Assembly: GCF_014649395.1 (NCBI RefSeq) | Contig: NZ_BMSY01000015.1 | Coordinates: forward strand, 62,001-126,000 | DNA length: 64,000 bases | Direction of reading: 5' to 3' | Source of the DNA: Streptomyces aureoverticillatus | GTDB taxonomy: Bacteria; Actinomycetota; Actinomycetes; Streptomycetales; Streptomycetaceae | Made by a program: the position numbers and the translations under genes | The notes under the pieces: model-generated | What the model was told of the DNA's origin: nothing | What the model saw: the letters and a program-made list of their open reading frames with translations, nothing else | The model's database searches: none | In this document: positions 24,543 to 33,368 of the stretch, in pieces | Position numbering within the stretch: the stretch's first letter is position 1 | Layout of the letters: each line of letters starts with the position of its first letter

Positions 24543-25850
24543 TCACTCTCCCTGAGGTCCCTGGGTGGGCCCTGCGCTGATCTCACGGTAGCGGCGGCGA
24601 CCCGGTCCTTCCGGAGCCGCACCCGACTCCTTCGGGTTCTGCCCGGGAGCCTCCGGAAGCCCCCGCATCAGACCCCAATACCCGAGCGCCGCCGCCGTAC
24701 CCACCACCGCACAGAAGCCCCACAGCCACTCCGCCCCCAGGCGGTCGATGACCGAGCCGGAGATCAGCGGCGCCGCGAGCGCGGCGACCGCCCACGACAT
24801 GGCGTACATGCCCTGATAGCGCCCGCGCGCGTGGGTCGGCGACAGCCGCACCACCAGGCTCGTCTGGGTGGGGGCGTTGACGATCTCGGCGAGCGTCCAC
24901 AGACACACCGTCAGGGCGATCAGGCCGACCGAACCGGCGAACGCGGTGAGCCCGAACCCGTACCCCGCCACGAGCGACGAGATCACCAACAGGCGCTGTG
25001 GGTCCCGGTGTTCGATGAACCGTGTCACCGGTATCTGGAGGAGCACGATCATGACGCCGTTGCAGGCGATCGCCACGCCGTAGTCGCTCGGCGTGAAACC
25101 GGCCTCGCCCATCGCGACCGGCAGCCCCACGTACGCCTGCTGGAAGACCAGCGCGACCAGGAAGGACAGGCCGACGACACCCATGAAACGGCCGTCCCGC
25201 AGCACCGTGCCGAGCCCCGCCTCCGGCTCGTCCGCCGCCTCCTCGGCCGACTGCGCGGGCTTGGACTCCGGCAGCTTCACGTACACGACCACGGCGCACG
25301 CCAGCGTCATGGCGGCCTCGATGAGGAAGCCCGCGAGATAGCTGTACGAGGCGATGAAGCCGGCGGCCGCGGAGGAGATGGCGAAGCCGAGGTTGATGGC
25401 CCAGAAGTTCAGCGAGAAGGCGCGCACCCGGTCCTCGGGGCGCACGATGTCCGCCATCATCGCCTGCACCGCGGGCCGGGACGCGTTGCTCGCCATGCCG
25501 ACCAGGAAGGCGACGCCCGCGATGGCCACGGGGTGCGTCATGAACCCCAGCAGCGCCACCGATCCCGCCGTGGAGGCCTGCGCGACCAGCAGCGTCGGCC
25601 GCCGCCCGAGCCGGTCGGTCATCACGCCCGCGCCGAGGGAGGAGACGACACCGCCGAGCCCGTGCAGGGCGGCGACGAGCCCGGCGTACGTGGCCGAGTA
25701 CCCCCGGTCCAGGGTGAGGTAGAGCGCCATGAACGTGGCCACGAACGCGCCGAGCCGGTTCACCAGCGTGCTGGTCCACAGCCACCAGAACGCCGGGGGC
25801 AGCCCCGACACCGACTCCTTGACGGCGCGTCTGACTACGGCGAATGACAT
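24543..25850 (-). CDS. MFS transporter
   Basis: A 435-residue major facilitator with 12 hydrophobic segments. Motif A is GAGVMTDRLGRRPTLL, followed by the DHA1-like RPEDRVRAFSLNFWAINLGF. The central cytoplasmic loop is acidic (AEEAADEPEAG) and a 40-residue polar tail closes the protein. Probably a drug or metabolite exporter. ATG 25850 follows GGGGGAA. Confidence 0.88.
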   Translation of the reverse strand: MSFAVVRRAVKESVSGLPPAFWWLWTSTLVNRLGAFVATFMALYLTLDRGYSATYAGLVAALHGLGGVVSSLGAGVMTDRLGRRPTLLVAQASTAGSVALLGFMTHPVAIAGVAFLVGMASNASRPAVQAMMADIVRPEDRVRAFSLNFWAINLGFAISSAAAGFIASYSYLAGFLIEAAMTLACAVVVYVKLPESKPAQSAEEAADEPEAGLGTVLRDGRFMGVVGLSFLVALVFQQAYVGLPVAMGEAGFTPSDYGVAIACNGVMIVLLQIPVTRFIEHRDPQRLLVISSLVAGYGFGLTAFAGSVGLIALTVCLWTLAEIVNAPTQTSLVVRLSPTHARGRYQGMYAMSWAVAALAAPLISGSVIDRLGAEWLWGFCAVVGTAAALGYWGLMRGLPEAPGQNPKESGAAPEGPGRRRYREISAGPTQGPQGE

Positions 25851-25956
25851 GGTTCCCCCGGGGCGGCACAGACGGTAGCTGTAAGTGGCTAAAGCGGCGA
25901 GCACAACTTACGACTCAGAGGAACCCCACGCCACTCATTTGACGCCGATCGTCAAT

Positions 25957-26048
25957 CGCTCCCGTGAGCCGATAGCCGTCGCTCCCATGAGCCGATAGCC
26001 ATCGCTCCCGTGAGCCGACCGCCGCCGTTCCCGTGACGCCGATCGCCC
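25957..26048. repeat. 23-bp tandem array (four degenerate copies) before gpmA
   Basis: Units near CGCTCCCGTGAGCCGATAGC start at 25957, 25980, 26003 and 26026. The same 23-bp period occurs at 17685, but the sequence is unrelated. It lies 50 bases upstream of gpmA, in its promoter region. Confidence 0.8.
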
Positions 26049-26096
26049 CTCGCTCCCGGGCGCGACCCCTACGTGCGTTCCATTACGCTCAGAGGC

Positions 26097-26858
26097 ATGG
26101 CCGACGCACCGTACAAGCTGATCCTCCTCCGCCACGGCGAGAGCGAATGGAACGCGAAGAACCTGTTCACCGGCTGGGTGGACGTCAACCTGAACGAGAA
26201 GGGCGAGAAGGAGGCGGTCCGCGGCGGTGAGCTGCTCAAGGACGCCGGCCTGCTCCCCGACGTGGTCCACACGTCGCTCCAGAAGCGCGCCATCCGCACC
26301 GCGCAGCTGGCCCTCGAGTCCGCCGACCGCCACTGGATCCCGGTCCACCGCAGCTGGCGCCTGAACGAGCGCCACTACGGCGCCCTCCAGGGCAAGGACA
26401 AGGCGCAGACCCTCGCCGAGTTCGGCGAGGAGCAGTTCATGCTGTGGCGCCGCTCCTACGACACCCCGCCGCCCGCCCTCGAGGACGGCACCGAGTTCTC
26501 CCAGTCCGCGGACCCGCGCTACGCCTCCATCCCGCCGGAGCTGCGCCCCCGCACGGAGTGCCTGAAGGACGTCGTCGTCCGCATGCTCCCGTACTGGTAC
26601 GACGGCATCGTCCCGGACCTCCTGGCCGGCCGCACGGTCCTCGTCGCCGCCCACGGCAACAGCCTGCGCGCCCTCGTCAAGCACCTCGACGGCATCTCCG
26701 ACGCCGACATCGCGGGCCTGAACATCCCCACCGGCATCCCGCTCTCCTACGAACTGGACGCCGACTTCAAGCCCCTGAACCCGGGCGGCACCTACCTCGA
26801 CCCGGAGGCCGCGAAGGCGGCGATCGAGGCGGTCAAGAACCAGGGCAAGAAGAAGTAA
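26097..26858 (+). CDS. gpmA: 2,3-bisphosphoglycerate-dependent phosphoglycerate mutase
   Basis: A 253-residue dPGM that interconverts 3- and 2-phosphoglycerate in glycolysis. It has the phosphohistidine motif LLRHGESEWN (His13), the ERHYGALQGKDKAQ block, RRSYDTPPP and the second catalytic His in VAAHGNSLRAL. ATG 26097. It ends in one of the strongest terminators of the window. Confidence 0.97.
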   Translation: MADAPYKLILLRHGESEWNAKNLFTGWVDVNLNEKGEKEAVRGGELLKDAGLLPDVVHTSLQKRAIRTAQLALESADRHWIPVHRSWRLNERHYGALQGKDKAQTLAEFGEEQFMLWRRSYDTPPPALEDGTEFSQSADPRYASIPPELRPRTECLKDVVVRMLPYWYDGIVPDLLAGRTVLVAAHGNSLRALVKHLDGISDADIAGLNIPTGIPLSYELDADFKPLNPGGTYLDPEAAKAAIEAVKNQGKKK

Positions 26859-26869
26859 CCCGCCGTGAT

Positions 26870-26909
26870 CGAGCCCCCCGCCCGCGGTTCTCCGCGGGCG
26901 GGGGGCTCG
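26870..26909 (+). terminator. Strong hairpin terminator after gpmA
   Basis: A perfect 18-bp stem (CGAGCCCCCCGCCCGCGG and its complement) with a TTCT loop, 11 bases after the stop. Confidence 0.9.
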
Positions 26910-27060
26910 TCGGCGTCTCGGAGGGCGCCCGCCTGGCGGCGCGGGCAGCACCGTTCCAGCCCAACAAGCCCACGTGATCACCACGTTGGTTGCCTAAAGT
27001 GATCAACGGTCCGGCCGTCGTCGACGTGACCGGATGTACGGATTCACGGAGGGAACAGAA

Positions 27061-27459
27061 GTGAAGGCAGTGTTCAAGCGGCGTGTCGCCACCGTCATTC
27101 CGGCCATGGCCACCGCCGTTCTCGCGGGCAGCATCGCGGCCGCCCCGGCGGCGCAGGCCAGCGGTTCGAAGGGATGCGCCGGCGGGTACGCGAAGTACAC
27201 GTCGAAGGGTGACTTCCTCTACGTCAAGGACCGTAAGGCCGACGGTCGCACCGTCTTCGTCAACCTCGAGAACGCCGGCGGCAGGCCCGGGTTCTGGGAC
27301 ACCTTCCACGTCACCCGGGGCGCGGGCAAGAGCTTCACCTGGGACCTTGACCTCCCGGAGAGGCGGAAGGTCAAGATCATCGTCTCCCTCGTCAAGGGCG
27401 ACCCGACCAGCAGCCACAGCAAGTGGTCCACGTGCGGAACGTTCACCAGCGCCACCTGA
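27061..27459 (+). CDS. Small secreted protein of unknown function
   Basis: A 132-residue protein with a clear Sec signal (RRVATVIPAMATAVLAGSIA, cleavage near AQA-SGS) and a ~100-residue mature domain rich in beta strands with two Cys, near the start (KGCAGG) and end (STCGTF), probably a disulfide. GTG 27061 has GGAGGG seven bases upstream. No family recognised. Confidence 0.82.
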   Translation: MKAVFKRRVATVIPAMATAVLAGSIAAAPAAQASGSKGCAGGYAKYTSKGDFLYVKDRKADGRTVFVNLENAGGRPGFWDTFHVTRGAGKSFTWDLDLPERRKVKIIVSLVKGDPTSSHSKWSTCGTFTSAT

Positions 27460-27596
27460 GTCCCGGACGCACCGCATGAAGCCGGGCCGGACGACGTCCC
27501 GCGCGCATGTGCGCCGTTGACGCGCCCCGGCGTCCCGGGCATGCAATGTGGGGGCAGGCAGTACGTCTCAGCGGTACGCCTTCGAGGAGGAGACAC

Positions 27597-27710
27597 ATGG
27601 CCGAGTCCCCCAAGCCCGAGATCTGTGCCGGCGACTGTCAGTGCGGTCCCGGCTGTAGCTGTGGCTGCCAGTCCGGCGGCCCGTGCCAGTGCGGCGGCGG
27701 TTGCGGCTGA
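27597..27710 (+). CDS. 37-residue Cys-rich metallothionein-like peptide
   Basis: A 37-residue peptide with nine Cys (10, 14, 16, 20, 22, 24, 30, 32, 36) in CxC and CxxxC spacings, one Asp, no aromatic residue and no His. This composition is that of a metallothionein, which would bind Cu(I) or Zn(II) in the cytoplasm. The ATG has GAGGAGGA five bases upstream, so translation is well supported. A strong terminator follows 12 bases after the stop, so it is its own transcription unit. Metal identity is inference. Confidence 0.82.
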   Translation: MAESPKPEICAGDCQCGPGCSCGCQSGGPCQCGGGCG

Positions 27711-27721
27711 CGACGCAGGAA

Positions 27722-27751
27722 GGGGTGGGCGCGCGCTACGGCGCCCACCCC
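27722..27751. terminator. Terminator after the Cys-rich peptide gene
   Basis: An 11-bp perfect stem GGGGTGGGCGC / GCGCCCACCCC with an 8-base loop, between the peptide gene and convergent phoU. Confidence 0.8.
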
Positions 27752-27845
27752 GGCGCCCCGCGGGCAGGCGTCCCGCGCCCACCCCGGCACCGCGCGGGCG
27801 TCGGGCACCCACCCCGCGTACACCGACGCGCTCCGCCGGCAGGCG

Positions 27846-28526
27846 TTACGCGCCCTCGACCGGCGCCGCCCCCGGCTGGATCTCGTCCGCGTGCTCACCC
27901 GTCACCAGGTACACGACGCGCTTGGCGACGGACACCGCGTGGTCCGCGAAGCGCTCGTAGTAGCGGCCGAGGAGCGTCACGTCCACGGCCGTCTCGATGC
28001 CGTGCTTCCAGCGGTCGTCCATCAGGTGCTGGAACAGCGTGCGGTGCAGCAGGTCCATCTCGTCGTCGTCCTGCTCCAGCTGGAGCGCCAGGTCGACGTC
28101 CTTGGTGATGATGACCTCCGCCGCCTTCGCCATCAGGCGCTGCGCGAGCTGCCCCATCTCCAGGATCGTCGCGTGCAGGTCGCGCGGCACCGCCGAGTCC
28201 GGGAAGCGCAGCCGGGCCAGCTTGGCCACGTGCTGGGCCAGGTCCCCGGAGCGCTCCAGGTCGGCGCTCATCCGCAGCGAGGTGACGACGATCCGCAGAT
28301 CCGTCGCGACCGGCTGCTGCCGTGCCAGCAGGGCTATCGCTCGCGCCTCCAGCTCGTGCTGGAGATCGTCGACCTTCTGGTCGGCGGCGATCACGCTCTC
28401 GGCCAGCTTGAGATCGGCGTCGAGCATGGCCGTGGTGGCGCGCCCGATCGCCGACCCGACAAGGCGGGCCATCTCGACCAGGCCCTCGCCGATCGAGTCA
28501 AGTTCCTCGTGGTACGCGTCACGCAT
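27846..28526 (-). CDS. phoU: Phosphate signalling protein PhoU
   Basis: A 226-residue all-helical PhoU with two three-helix repeats carrying the metal-binding signatures ERSGDLAQHVAKLARL and YYERFADHAVSVAKRV. It links the Pst transporter to the PhoR kinase and restrains Pho signalling when phosphate is plentiful. ATG 28526. It is divergent from phoR-phoP across a region with PHO-box motifs. Confidence 0.95.
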   Translation of the reverse strand: MRDAYHEELDSIGEGLVEMARLVGSAIGRATTAMLDADLKLAESVIAADQKVDDLQHELEARAIALLARQQPVATDLRIVVTSLRMSADLERSGDLAQHVAKLARLRFPDSAVPRDLHATILEMGQLAQRLMAKAAEVIITKDVDLALQLEQDDDEMDLLHRTLFQHLMDDRWKHGIETAVDVTLLGRYYERFADHAVSVAKRVVYLVTGEHADEIQPGAAPVEGA

Positions 28527-28633
28527 GTGGCTGTCCCTCTCTCGTACGTCACAGGGGGTCACCCCTACGCTCCCACGGTGTGGGGCCGACGCGTCCGTTT
28601 AAGTCATCTCAAATGAATCGCCCCTGTCGTCAA

Positions 28634-28802
28634 GGTGAACTATGGGCGACAGAGCCCCCTTCCGCGCCCGATGCGCCACACTGCACGAGGGGTCCCGCGA
28701 GGCGACCCCCGACCCGCACCCGGAAGGCGTGCCCGACACCGGAATACCCGGGTCCACCGGGCCGTCCCGCCGAAATGAACCACTCCCGTCCCCACGGTGA
28801 AC
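28634..28802. promoter_or_regulatory. PHO boxes in the phoU-phoR intergenic region
   Basis: On the minus strand, GTTCACCGTGG (from 28802) and GTTCATTTCGG (from 28780) lie exactly 22 bases apart, two 11-base steps, matching the Streptomyces PhoP direct-repeat unit. A third GTTCACC starts at 28640. The 28634 and 28796 sites share a longer block, GGTGAACT(A/C)TGGGCGAC. This suggests PhoP controls both phoU and its own operon. The whole 349-base gap (28527-28875) is regulatory; I see no gene in it. Confidence 0.65.
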
Positions 28803-28875
28803 TCTGGGCGACGAGTGTTCGAGTGGCCACCCGGATGGCTGTGGCCGGTGCTCCGAACGCGCATAACCTGGAGGC

Positions 28876-30192
28876 ATGGACGTGAACGCGGCGGTCGCCG
28901 CAGCGGCAGCGATCGCCGGGGTGTGCACCGGCGTGATCGCCATGCTGGCGTTTCGCTGGAGCGAGCGCGACCAGAAGAGGCCCACGAGGACATCCCTGCA
29001 CACGGACCCGGTCCTGCCCCCCGGCGTCGACACGGTGCTCTCCGTGCTGCGCTCCTCCGCCGTCGTCCTGGACGAGGCGGACAGCGTGGTCAAGGCGAGC
29101 TCCGCCGCGTACGCCCTCGGACTGGTGCGCGGTGGCAAGCTCGCCGTCGAGCCGATGCTGCAGATGGCAAGGGACACCCGGCGGGACGGCGAGATACGCC
29201 AGGTGGAGCTGGACCTGCCGCGCCGGGGCACCGGCCGCGGCGACGCGCTCGCGGTCTCCGCGCGGGTGGCGCCGCTCGGCTCCCGGCTCGTCCTGCTGCT
29301 CGTCGAGGACCTGACGGAGGCCCGCCGCATCGAGGCAGTGCGCCGCGACTTCGTGGCGAACGTCAGCCACGAGCTCAAGACGCCGGTCGGGGCGCTCTCC
29401 CTGCTCTCCGAAGCCGTCATGGACGCCGCCGACGACCCCGAGGCCGTCGAGCGCTTCGCGGGCCGGATGCAGAACGAGGCGACCCGCCTGACCAACCTCG
29501 TCCAGGAGCTGATCGACCTCTCCCGGGTGCAGAACGACGACCCCCTGGAGGACGCCGAGCCGGTCCGCGTCGACGAGCTGGTGGGCGAGGCCATCGACCG
29601 CTGCCGCCACCAGGCGGGCACCAAGCAGATCACCATGGCCACGAACATGGCGGCGCCCGAAGGGCCCGACCAGGCAGGTGCCGCGCGCCGCGAGGGCGGC
29701 AGCGCCGACCTGCGGGTCTGGGGCAACCGGGGCCAGCTCGCCGCGGCGCTCGGCAATCTCGTCGAGAACGCCGTCAACTACTCACCGGCCCGCACCCGGG
29801 TCGGAATAGCCGCTCGCCGGGTCAGCGCACCGGGCGGGGACCTCATCGAGGTCGCGGTCACCGACCAGGGCATCGGCATCTCCGACAAGGACAAGGAACG
29901 CATCTTCGAGCGCTTCTACCGCGTCGACCCGGCCCGCTCCCGGGCCACCGGCGGCACCGGCCTCGGCCTCGCCATCGTCAAGCACGTGGCCGCCTCGCAC
30001 GGCGGGGAGGTCACCGTGTGGAGCTCGGAGGGACAGGGCTCCACCTTCACCCTGCGGCTGCCCGAGGCGGCCGCGACCCGCGACCGCGGCGCCGGGACCG
30101 GCCCGGCCGCGCACGACGCGCACCAGGGCGCAAGGCCCGACGACACAACCGCATACGAACCCATTCCTGCCGCCCCGGAGGTCCTTCCGTGA
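28876..30192 (+). CDS. phoR: Phosphate-responsive sensor histidine kinase PhoR (SenX3-like)
   Basis: A 438-residue kinase. One N-terminal membrane helix (AAVAAAAAIAGVCTGVIAML) is followed by a PAS-like region (~45-145), HisKA with phospho-accepting His165 (ANVSHELKTP), and HATPase_c with N, G1 (DQGIGI) and G2 (GGTGLGLAI) boxes. A polar tail ends the protein. It phosphorylates PhoP on phosphate starvation. The phoP GTG overlaps its stop codon. Confidence 0.95.
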   Translation: MDVNAAVAAAAAIAGVCTGVIAMLAFRWSERDQKRPTRTSLHTDPVLPPGVDTVLSVLRSSAVVLDEADSVVKASSAAYALGLVRGGKLAVEPMLQMARDTRRDGEIRQVELDLPRRGTGRGDALAVSARVAPLGSRLVLLLVEDLTEARRIEAVRRDFVANVSHELKTPVGALSLLSEAVMDAADDPEAVERFAGRMQNEATRLTNLVQELIDLSRVQNDDPLEDAEPVRVDELVGEAIDRCRHQAGTKQITMATNMAAPEGPDQAGAARREGGSADLRVWGNRGQLAAALGNLVENAVNYSPARTRVGIAARRVSAPGGDLIEVAVTDQGIGISDKDKERIFERFYRVDPARSRATGGTGLGLAIVKHVAASHGGEVTVWSSEGQGSTFTLRLPEAAATRDRGAGTGPAAHDAHQGARPDDTTAYEPIPAAPEVLP

Positions 30193-30869
30193 CCCGAGTG
30201 CTCGTCGTCGAGGACGAGGAATCCTTCAGCGACGCCCTGTCGTACATGCTCCGCAAGGAGGGCTTCGAGGTCGCCATCGCGGCGACCGGCCCGGACGGAC
30301 TCGACGAATTCGAGCGCAATGGCGCCGACCTCGTCCTGCTCGACCTGATGCTGCCGGGCCTGCCCGGCACGGAAGTCTGCCGCCAGCTCCGCAGCCGCTC
30401 GAACGTGCCGGTGATCATGGTCACCGCCAAGGACAGCGAAATCGACAAGGTCGTCGGCCTGGAAATAGGAGCCGACGACTATGTGACCAAGCCCTTCTCG
30501 TCCCGCGAGCTGGTCGCCCGCATCCGCGCGGTGCTGCGCCGCCGGGGCGAGCCGGAGGAGGTCGCCCCGCAGGCCCTGGAGGCAGGACCGGTCCGGATGG
30601 ACGTCGACCGCCACGTCGTCACCGTCTCCGGCTCCAAGGTCGACCTGCCCCTGAAGGAGTTCGACCTCCTGGAGATGCTGCTGCGCAACGCGGGCCGGGT
30701 GCTCACCCGCATGCAGCTCATCGACCGCGTCTGGGGCGCCGACTACGTGGGCGACACCAAGACCCTGGACGTCCACGTCAAGCGCCTGCGCGCCAAGATC
30801 GAGCCGGACCCGGGGGCCCCGCGCTACCTGGTGACGGTCCGCGGCCTCGGCTACAAGTTCGAGCCGTAA
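30189..30869 (+). CDS. phoP: Response regulator PhoP (RegX3-like)
   Basis: A 226-residue OmpR-family regulator: receiver with E8-D9-E10 pocket and phospho-acceptor D52 (VLLDLMLPG), then a winged-helix DNA-binding domain (PLKEFDLLEMLLRNAGRVL, RVTG-type wing YLVTVRGLGYKFEP). It activates phosphate-scavenging genes and represses secondary metabolism in streptomycetes. GTG start overlaps phoR (GTGA). Confidence 0.97.
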   Translation: MTRVLVVEDEESFSDALSYMLRKEGFEVAIAATGPDGLDEFERNGADLVLLDLMLPGLPGTEVCRQLRSRSNVPVIMVTAKDSEIDKVVGLEIGADDYVTKPFSSRELVARIRAVLRRRGEPEEVAPQALEAGPVRMDVDRHVVTVSGSKVDLPLKEFDLLEMLLRNAGRVLTRMQLIDRVWGADYVGDTKTLDVHVKRLRAKIEPDPGAPRYLVTVRGLGYKFEP

Positions 30870-30934
30870 ACAGCGTCTACGCGCGCGTGCGGCCCGAGGG
30901 CGGCCACGCGCACACAACGCGACGTACGCAACGC

Positions 30935-30967
30935 AAAGGGCGGGAACCCGAGAGGTTCCCGCCCTTT
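30935..30967. terminator. Bidirectional terminator after phoP
   Basis: A 14-bp perfect stem AAAGGGCGGGAACC / GGTTCCCGCCCTTT with a 5-base loop, flanked by A and T runs, between phoP and the convergent lipoprotein gene. Four GTACG motifs follow at 30976-31029. Confidence 0.9.
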
Positions 30968-31033
30968 CGTGCTCGGTACGAAGCGCGGTGCGCGGCTCGT
31001 ACGCGGTACGAAGCGTCGATCTCCGTACGAAGC

Positions 31034-31810
31034 TCAGTGCTCGGCGCCGCCGTGCGAAGCGGCCTCGCCGCCCTCGGGGGTGGTCCCGCCGGCGGGCGGC
31101 GTCACGCCCGCGCCCTGAGCGTCCTCGGAGCTCTCCGAGCCCTCGGCCCCGTCCGTGCCCTGAGCGCCCTCCGCGCCCCCGGCCGGCGTGCCCGACGGGG
31201 TTCCCGACGGCTTGCCCGAGGGCTTGCCGGACGGGGTGCCCGAGGGCTTGCCGGACGGCTTGGCGTCCGGGGCCTTCGGGAGCTCGCTCGGGCCCCACTT
31301 CTCGAAGTAGCTCTCGGCCGGCACGACGAAGGTCTTCAGCTTCACGTCGCCGGTCTTGCTGAACGCGAACGTGACCGGCTGCGCGTTGCCGTCCTGGACG
31401 GACTCGCGGCTGCTCGGCAGGACGGCGGAGGCGTTGTCCTTGCCGCCGATGGTGACGGAGCCGCCGGCCGGGATCGTCAGACCGCCGCCCTTGCCCTTCT
31501 TCTCGCCCTTGGCGGGGCTCAGCTGGGCCTTCTTGCCGGTGCCGTCGACCTTGATGGAGTCGAGGGTCTGGGCGGTGTCGCCGTTGTTGAAGACCGTCGC
31601 GGCGACCACGGCCGGGCCGGTCGACTCCCGGTCGGGCTGCGTGATGATCATGGCGTTCTGGATCTTGATGTCGCCGACGGCGGTCGCCGCGTTGTCCGGC
31701 TTGATCTCGATCGTCTGGGCGTTGTTTCCGGCACCGCAGGCGGTGAGCGTGGCGAGCGAGAACGCGAGGGCGGTGGCGGCGATGGCGCCGCGTCGAAGGC
31801 TGCGGCTCAC
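31034..31810 (-). CDS. Secreted lipoprotein, DUF461-like with Pro/Ser/Gly tail
   Basis: A 258-residue lipoprotein: signal MSRSLRRGAIAATALAFSL, lipobox LTAC-G, then a ~150-residue beta-sandwich domain (IKIQNAMIITQPDRESTGPA, VVAATVFNNGD) recalling the PCuAC/DUF461 copper-chaperone fold, but I cannot see its Met/His ligands. The C-terminus holds PSGKPSGTPSG repeats and an acidic Ser/Gly tail, possibly a wall spacer. GTG 31810 with AGGAG upstream. Confidence 0.82.
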   Translation of the reverse strand: MSRSLRRGAIAATALAFSLATLTACGAGNNAQTIEIKPDNAATAVGDIKIQNAMIITQPDRESTGPAVVAATVFNNGDTAQTLDSIKVDGTGKKAQLSPAKGEKKGKGGGLTIPAGGSVTIGGKDNASAVLPSSRESVQDGNAQPVTFAFSKTGDVKLKTFVVPAESYFEKWGPSELPKAPDAKPSGKPSGTPSGKPSGKPSGTPSGTPAGGAEGAQGTDGAEGSESSEDAQGAGVTPPAGGTTPEGGEAASHGGAEH

Positions 31811-32492
31811 GGCGGCGGCAACTCCTAGAACGTGGGCGGTAACGGATGGAGGGGGCGGCCGTTCGACCGCCCTAAGGGTGTGTCAGCGCGCTTAGGTTAC
31901 CGAGCCGTTCCCGTGCCACCGCACCCGACCCGCCCCTGTGGGCACCCGACCCGCCCCGGTGGCCCGCGAGCCTCGTCGGCCGCACGCGCCACGGCCGCCC
32001 CATTGGCCTGATGCCGGTGGCGCGTTCTCCATTCCTAAAACCGCCGTCGACGACTCCCGGATGATTTTCCACGGGGAATGCGGGGCGGCGGCCGAAATTG
32101 ATCAGTGAACGTATCGCCACGTGTAACGGCGGCCGGATCGGAGCACGCTTCCGATGGGCCGGGCGCCCGCGCTTCTTGATCAATTCCGGATTCGCCGAGT
32201 CGTCTCGTACGTGTCTCCAGTCACCGAACGGAGTAGCGGAAGTTCACCTACGGGAACCCGGCAAACCGGGACGTTCGTCCCCTCGGGGCGCCCTCGCGGG
32301 GTGCGCAACGGGGGCGTTTCGCCCCCGCCGAACAGTGGCTCCCACCTGCGAATACCCCCTTCCGCGACCCTCGCGCAGCACGTTCCTGTTGCTGTTGTCA
32401 AGCCCCGAGATATGCCCTGACCTGCGAAAACGCCATTCAGAACCCGCCGTTTCCGTGTTACCCTGGATAGCCACGGAAGGGGTACCTGTCAC
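31811..32492. other. Large intergenic region upstream of carD
   Basis: 682 bases with no convincing gene. It holds a direct repeat GCACCCGACCCGCCCC near 31924 and 31943, and a small hairpin CGGGGGCG-TTT-CGCCCCCG near 32308-32326. Its AT content is higher than in neighbouring coding DNA (for example around 32030-32110), as expected for the promoters of carD and the divergent lipoprotein. A small RNA cannot be excluded. Confidence 0.5.
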
Positions 32493-32975
32493 ATGACGTT
32501 CAAGGTTGGCGACACCGTGGTCTATCCCCATCACGGGGCCGCGCTGATCGAGGCCATCGAAACTCGCCAGATCAAAGGCGTGGACAAGACCTACTTGGTG
32601 CTGAAGGTCGCCCAGGGCGACTTGACGGTGCGTGTGCCAGCGGACAATGCGGAGTTCGTCGGCGTGCGTGATGTGGTCGGTCAGGACGGCCTTGACCGGG
32701 TCTTCGAAGTACTGCGCGCGCCGTATGCCGAAGAGCCCACGAACTGGTCGCGTCGTTACAAGGCAAATCTTGAGAAGCTCGCCTCCGGCGATGTCATCAA
32801 GGTCGCGGAAGTGGTCCGTGACCTGTGGCGTCGGGAGCGCGAGCGCGGACTGTCCGCCGGTGAGAAGCGCATGCTCGCCAAGGCCCGCCAGATCCTGGTG
32901 AGCGAGCTGGCCCTCGCGGAGAACACGAACGAGGACAAGGCCGAGGCCCTGCTTGACGAGGTCCTCGCGTCCTGA
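32493..32975 (+). CDS. carD: CarD-family RNA polymerase-binding transcription factor
   Basis: A 160-residue CarD. The N-terminal Tudor-like RNAP-interaction domain (FKVGDTVVYPHHGAALIEAI) and the C-terminal helical DNA-binding domain (NWSRRYKANLEKLASGDVIK) carry the invariant Trp that stabilises the upstream bubble edge. It binds RNAP beta and stabilises open complexes at rRNA and housekeeping promoters. ATG 32493. Monocistronic. Confidence 0.97.
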   Translation: MTFKVGDTVVYPHHGAALIEAIETRQIKGVDKTYLVLKVAQGDLTVRVPADNAEFVGVRDVVGQDGLDRVFEVLRAPYAEEPTNWSRRYKANLEKLASGDVIKVAEVVRDLWRRERERGLSAGEKRMLAKARQILVSELALAENTNEDKAEALLDEVLAS

Positions 32976-33368
32976 CCGAAGCTGTCCTGACCGACGCAGC
33001 GCAGCGCCACCTGTGGCGTGCGTCCCGGGACGATGAATACTGCCGCGGTGCCCGCCGACTCCTGAATGGTGTTGCCGGGCACTGCGGCATGTTCGTACCC
33101 CGAGGCGTGTGCGCACCCCGCCGGGTCGGCATGTCCGTGATGCCTGGCGTGCCTGTGATGCACCGGCATGTCCATGCACCGGGGCACGGTCGTACCCCGG
33201 TCTTCATCACCGGTTCGCGTGTACGGAAAGATCCCCCGGTACGTTGGCGTGCCGGGCTCGGGCAGCAGGCTCGACCGGATGTCACGGAAGGGTTCCGGTC
33301 AAGGCGTCGCGCCCGGCACGCTGTGGCCATACCCATGTCGGCCGAGCACACAAACCTGAACGGAACCG
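32976..33368. other. Intergenic region between carD and ispD
   Basis: 393 bases without a convincing gene. It carries imperfect repeats of a GGCATGTCC(G/A)TG motif (around 33128-33180) and scattered GTAC motifs. Short open frames here lack ribosome sites and codon bias. Confidence 0.45.

Noticed and set aside
32486..32506. TGTCACA just before the carD start as a third ECF41 promoter
   Set aside because: Sixteen bases further on the sequence is CGAC, not CGTC, and the minus-10 would lie inside the coding region.
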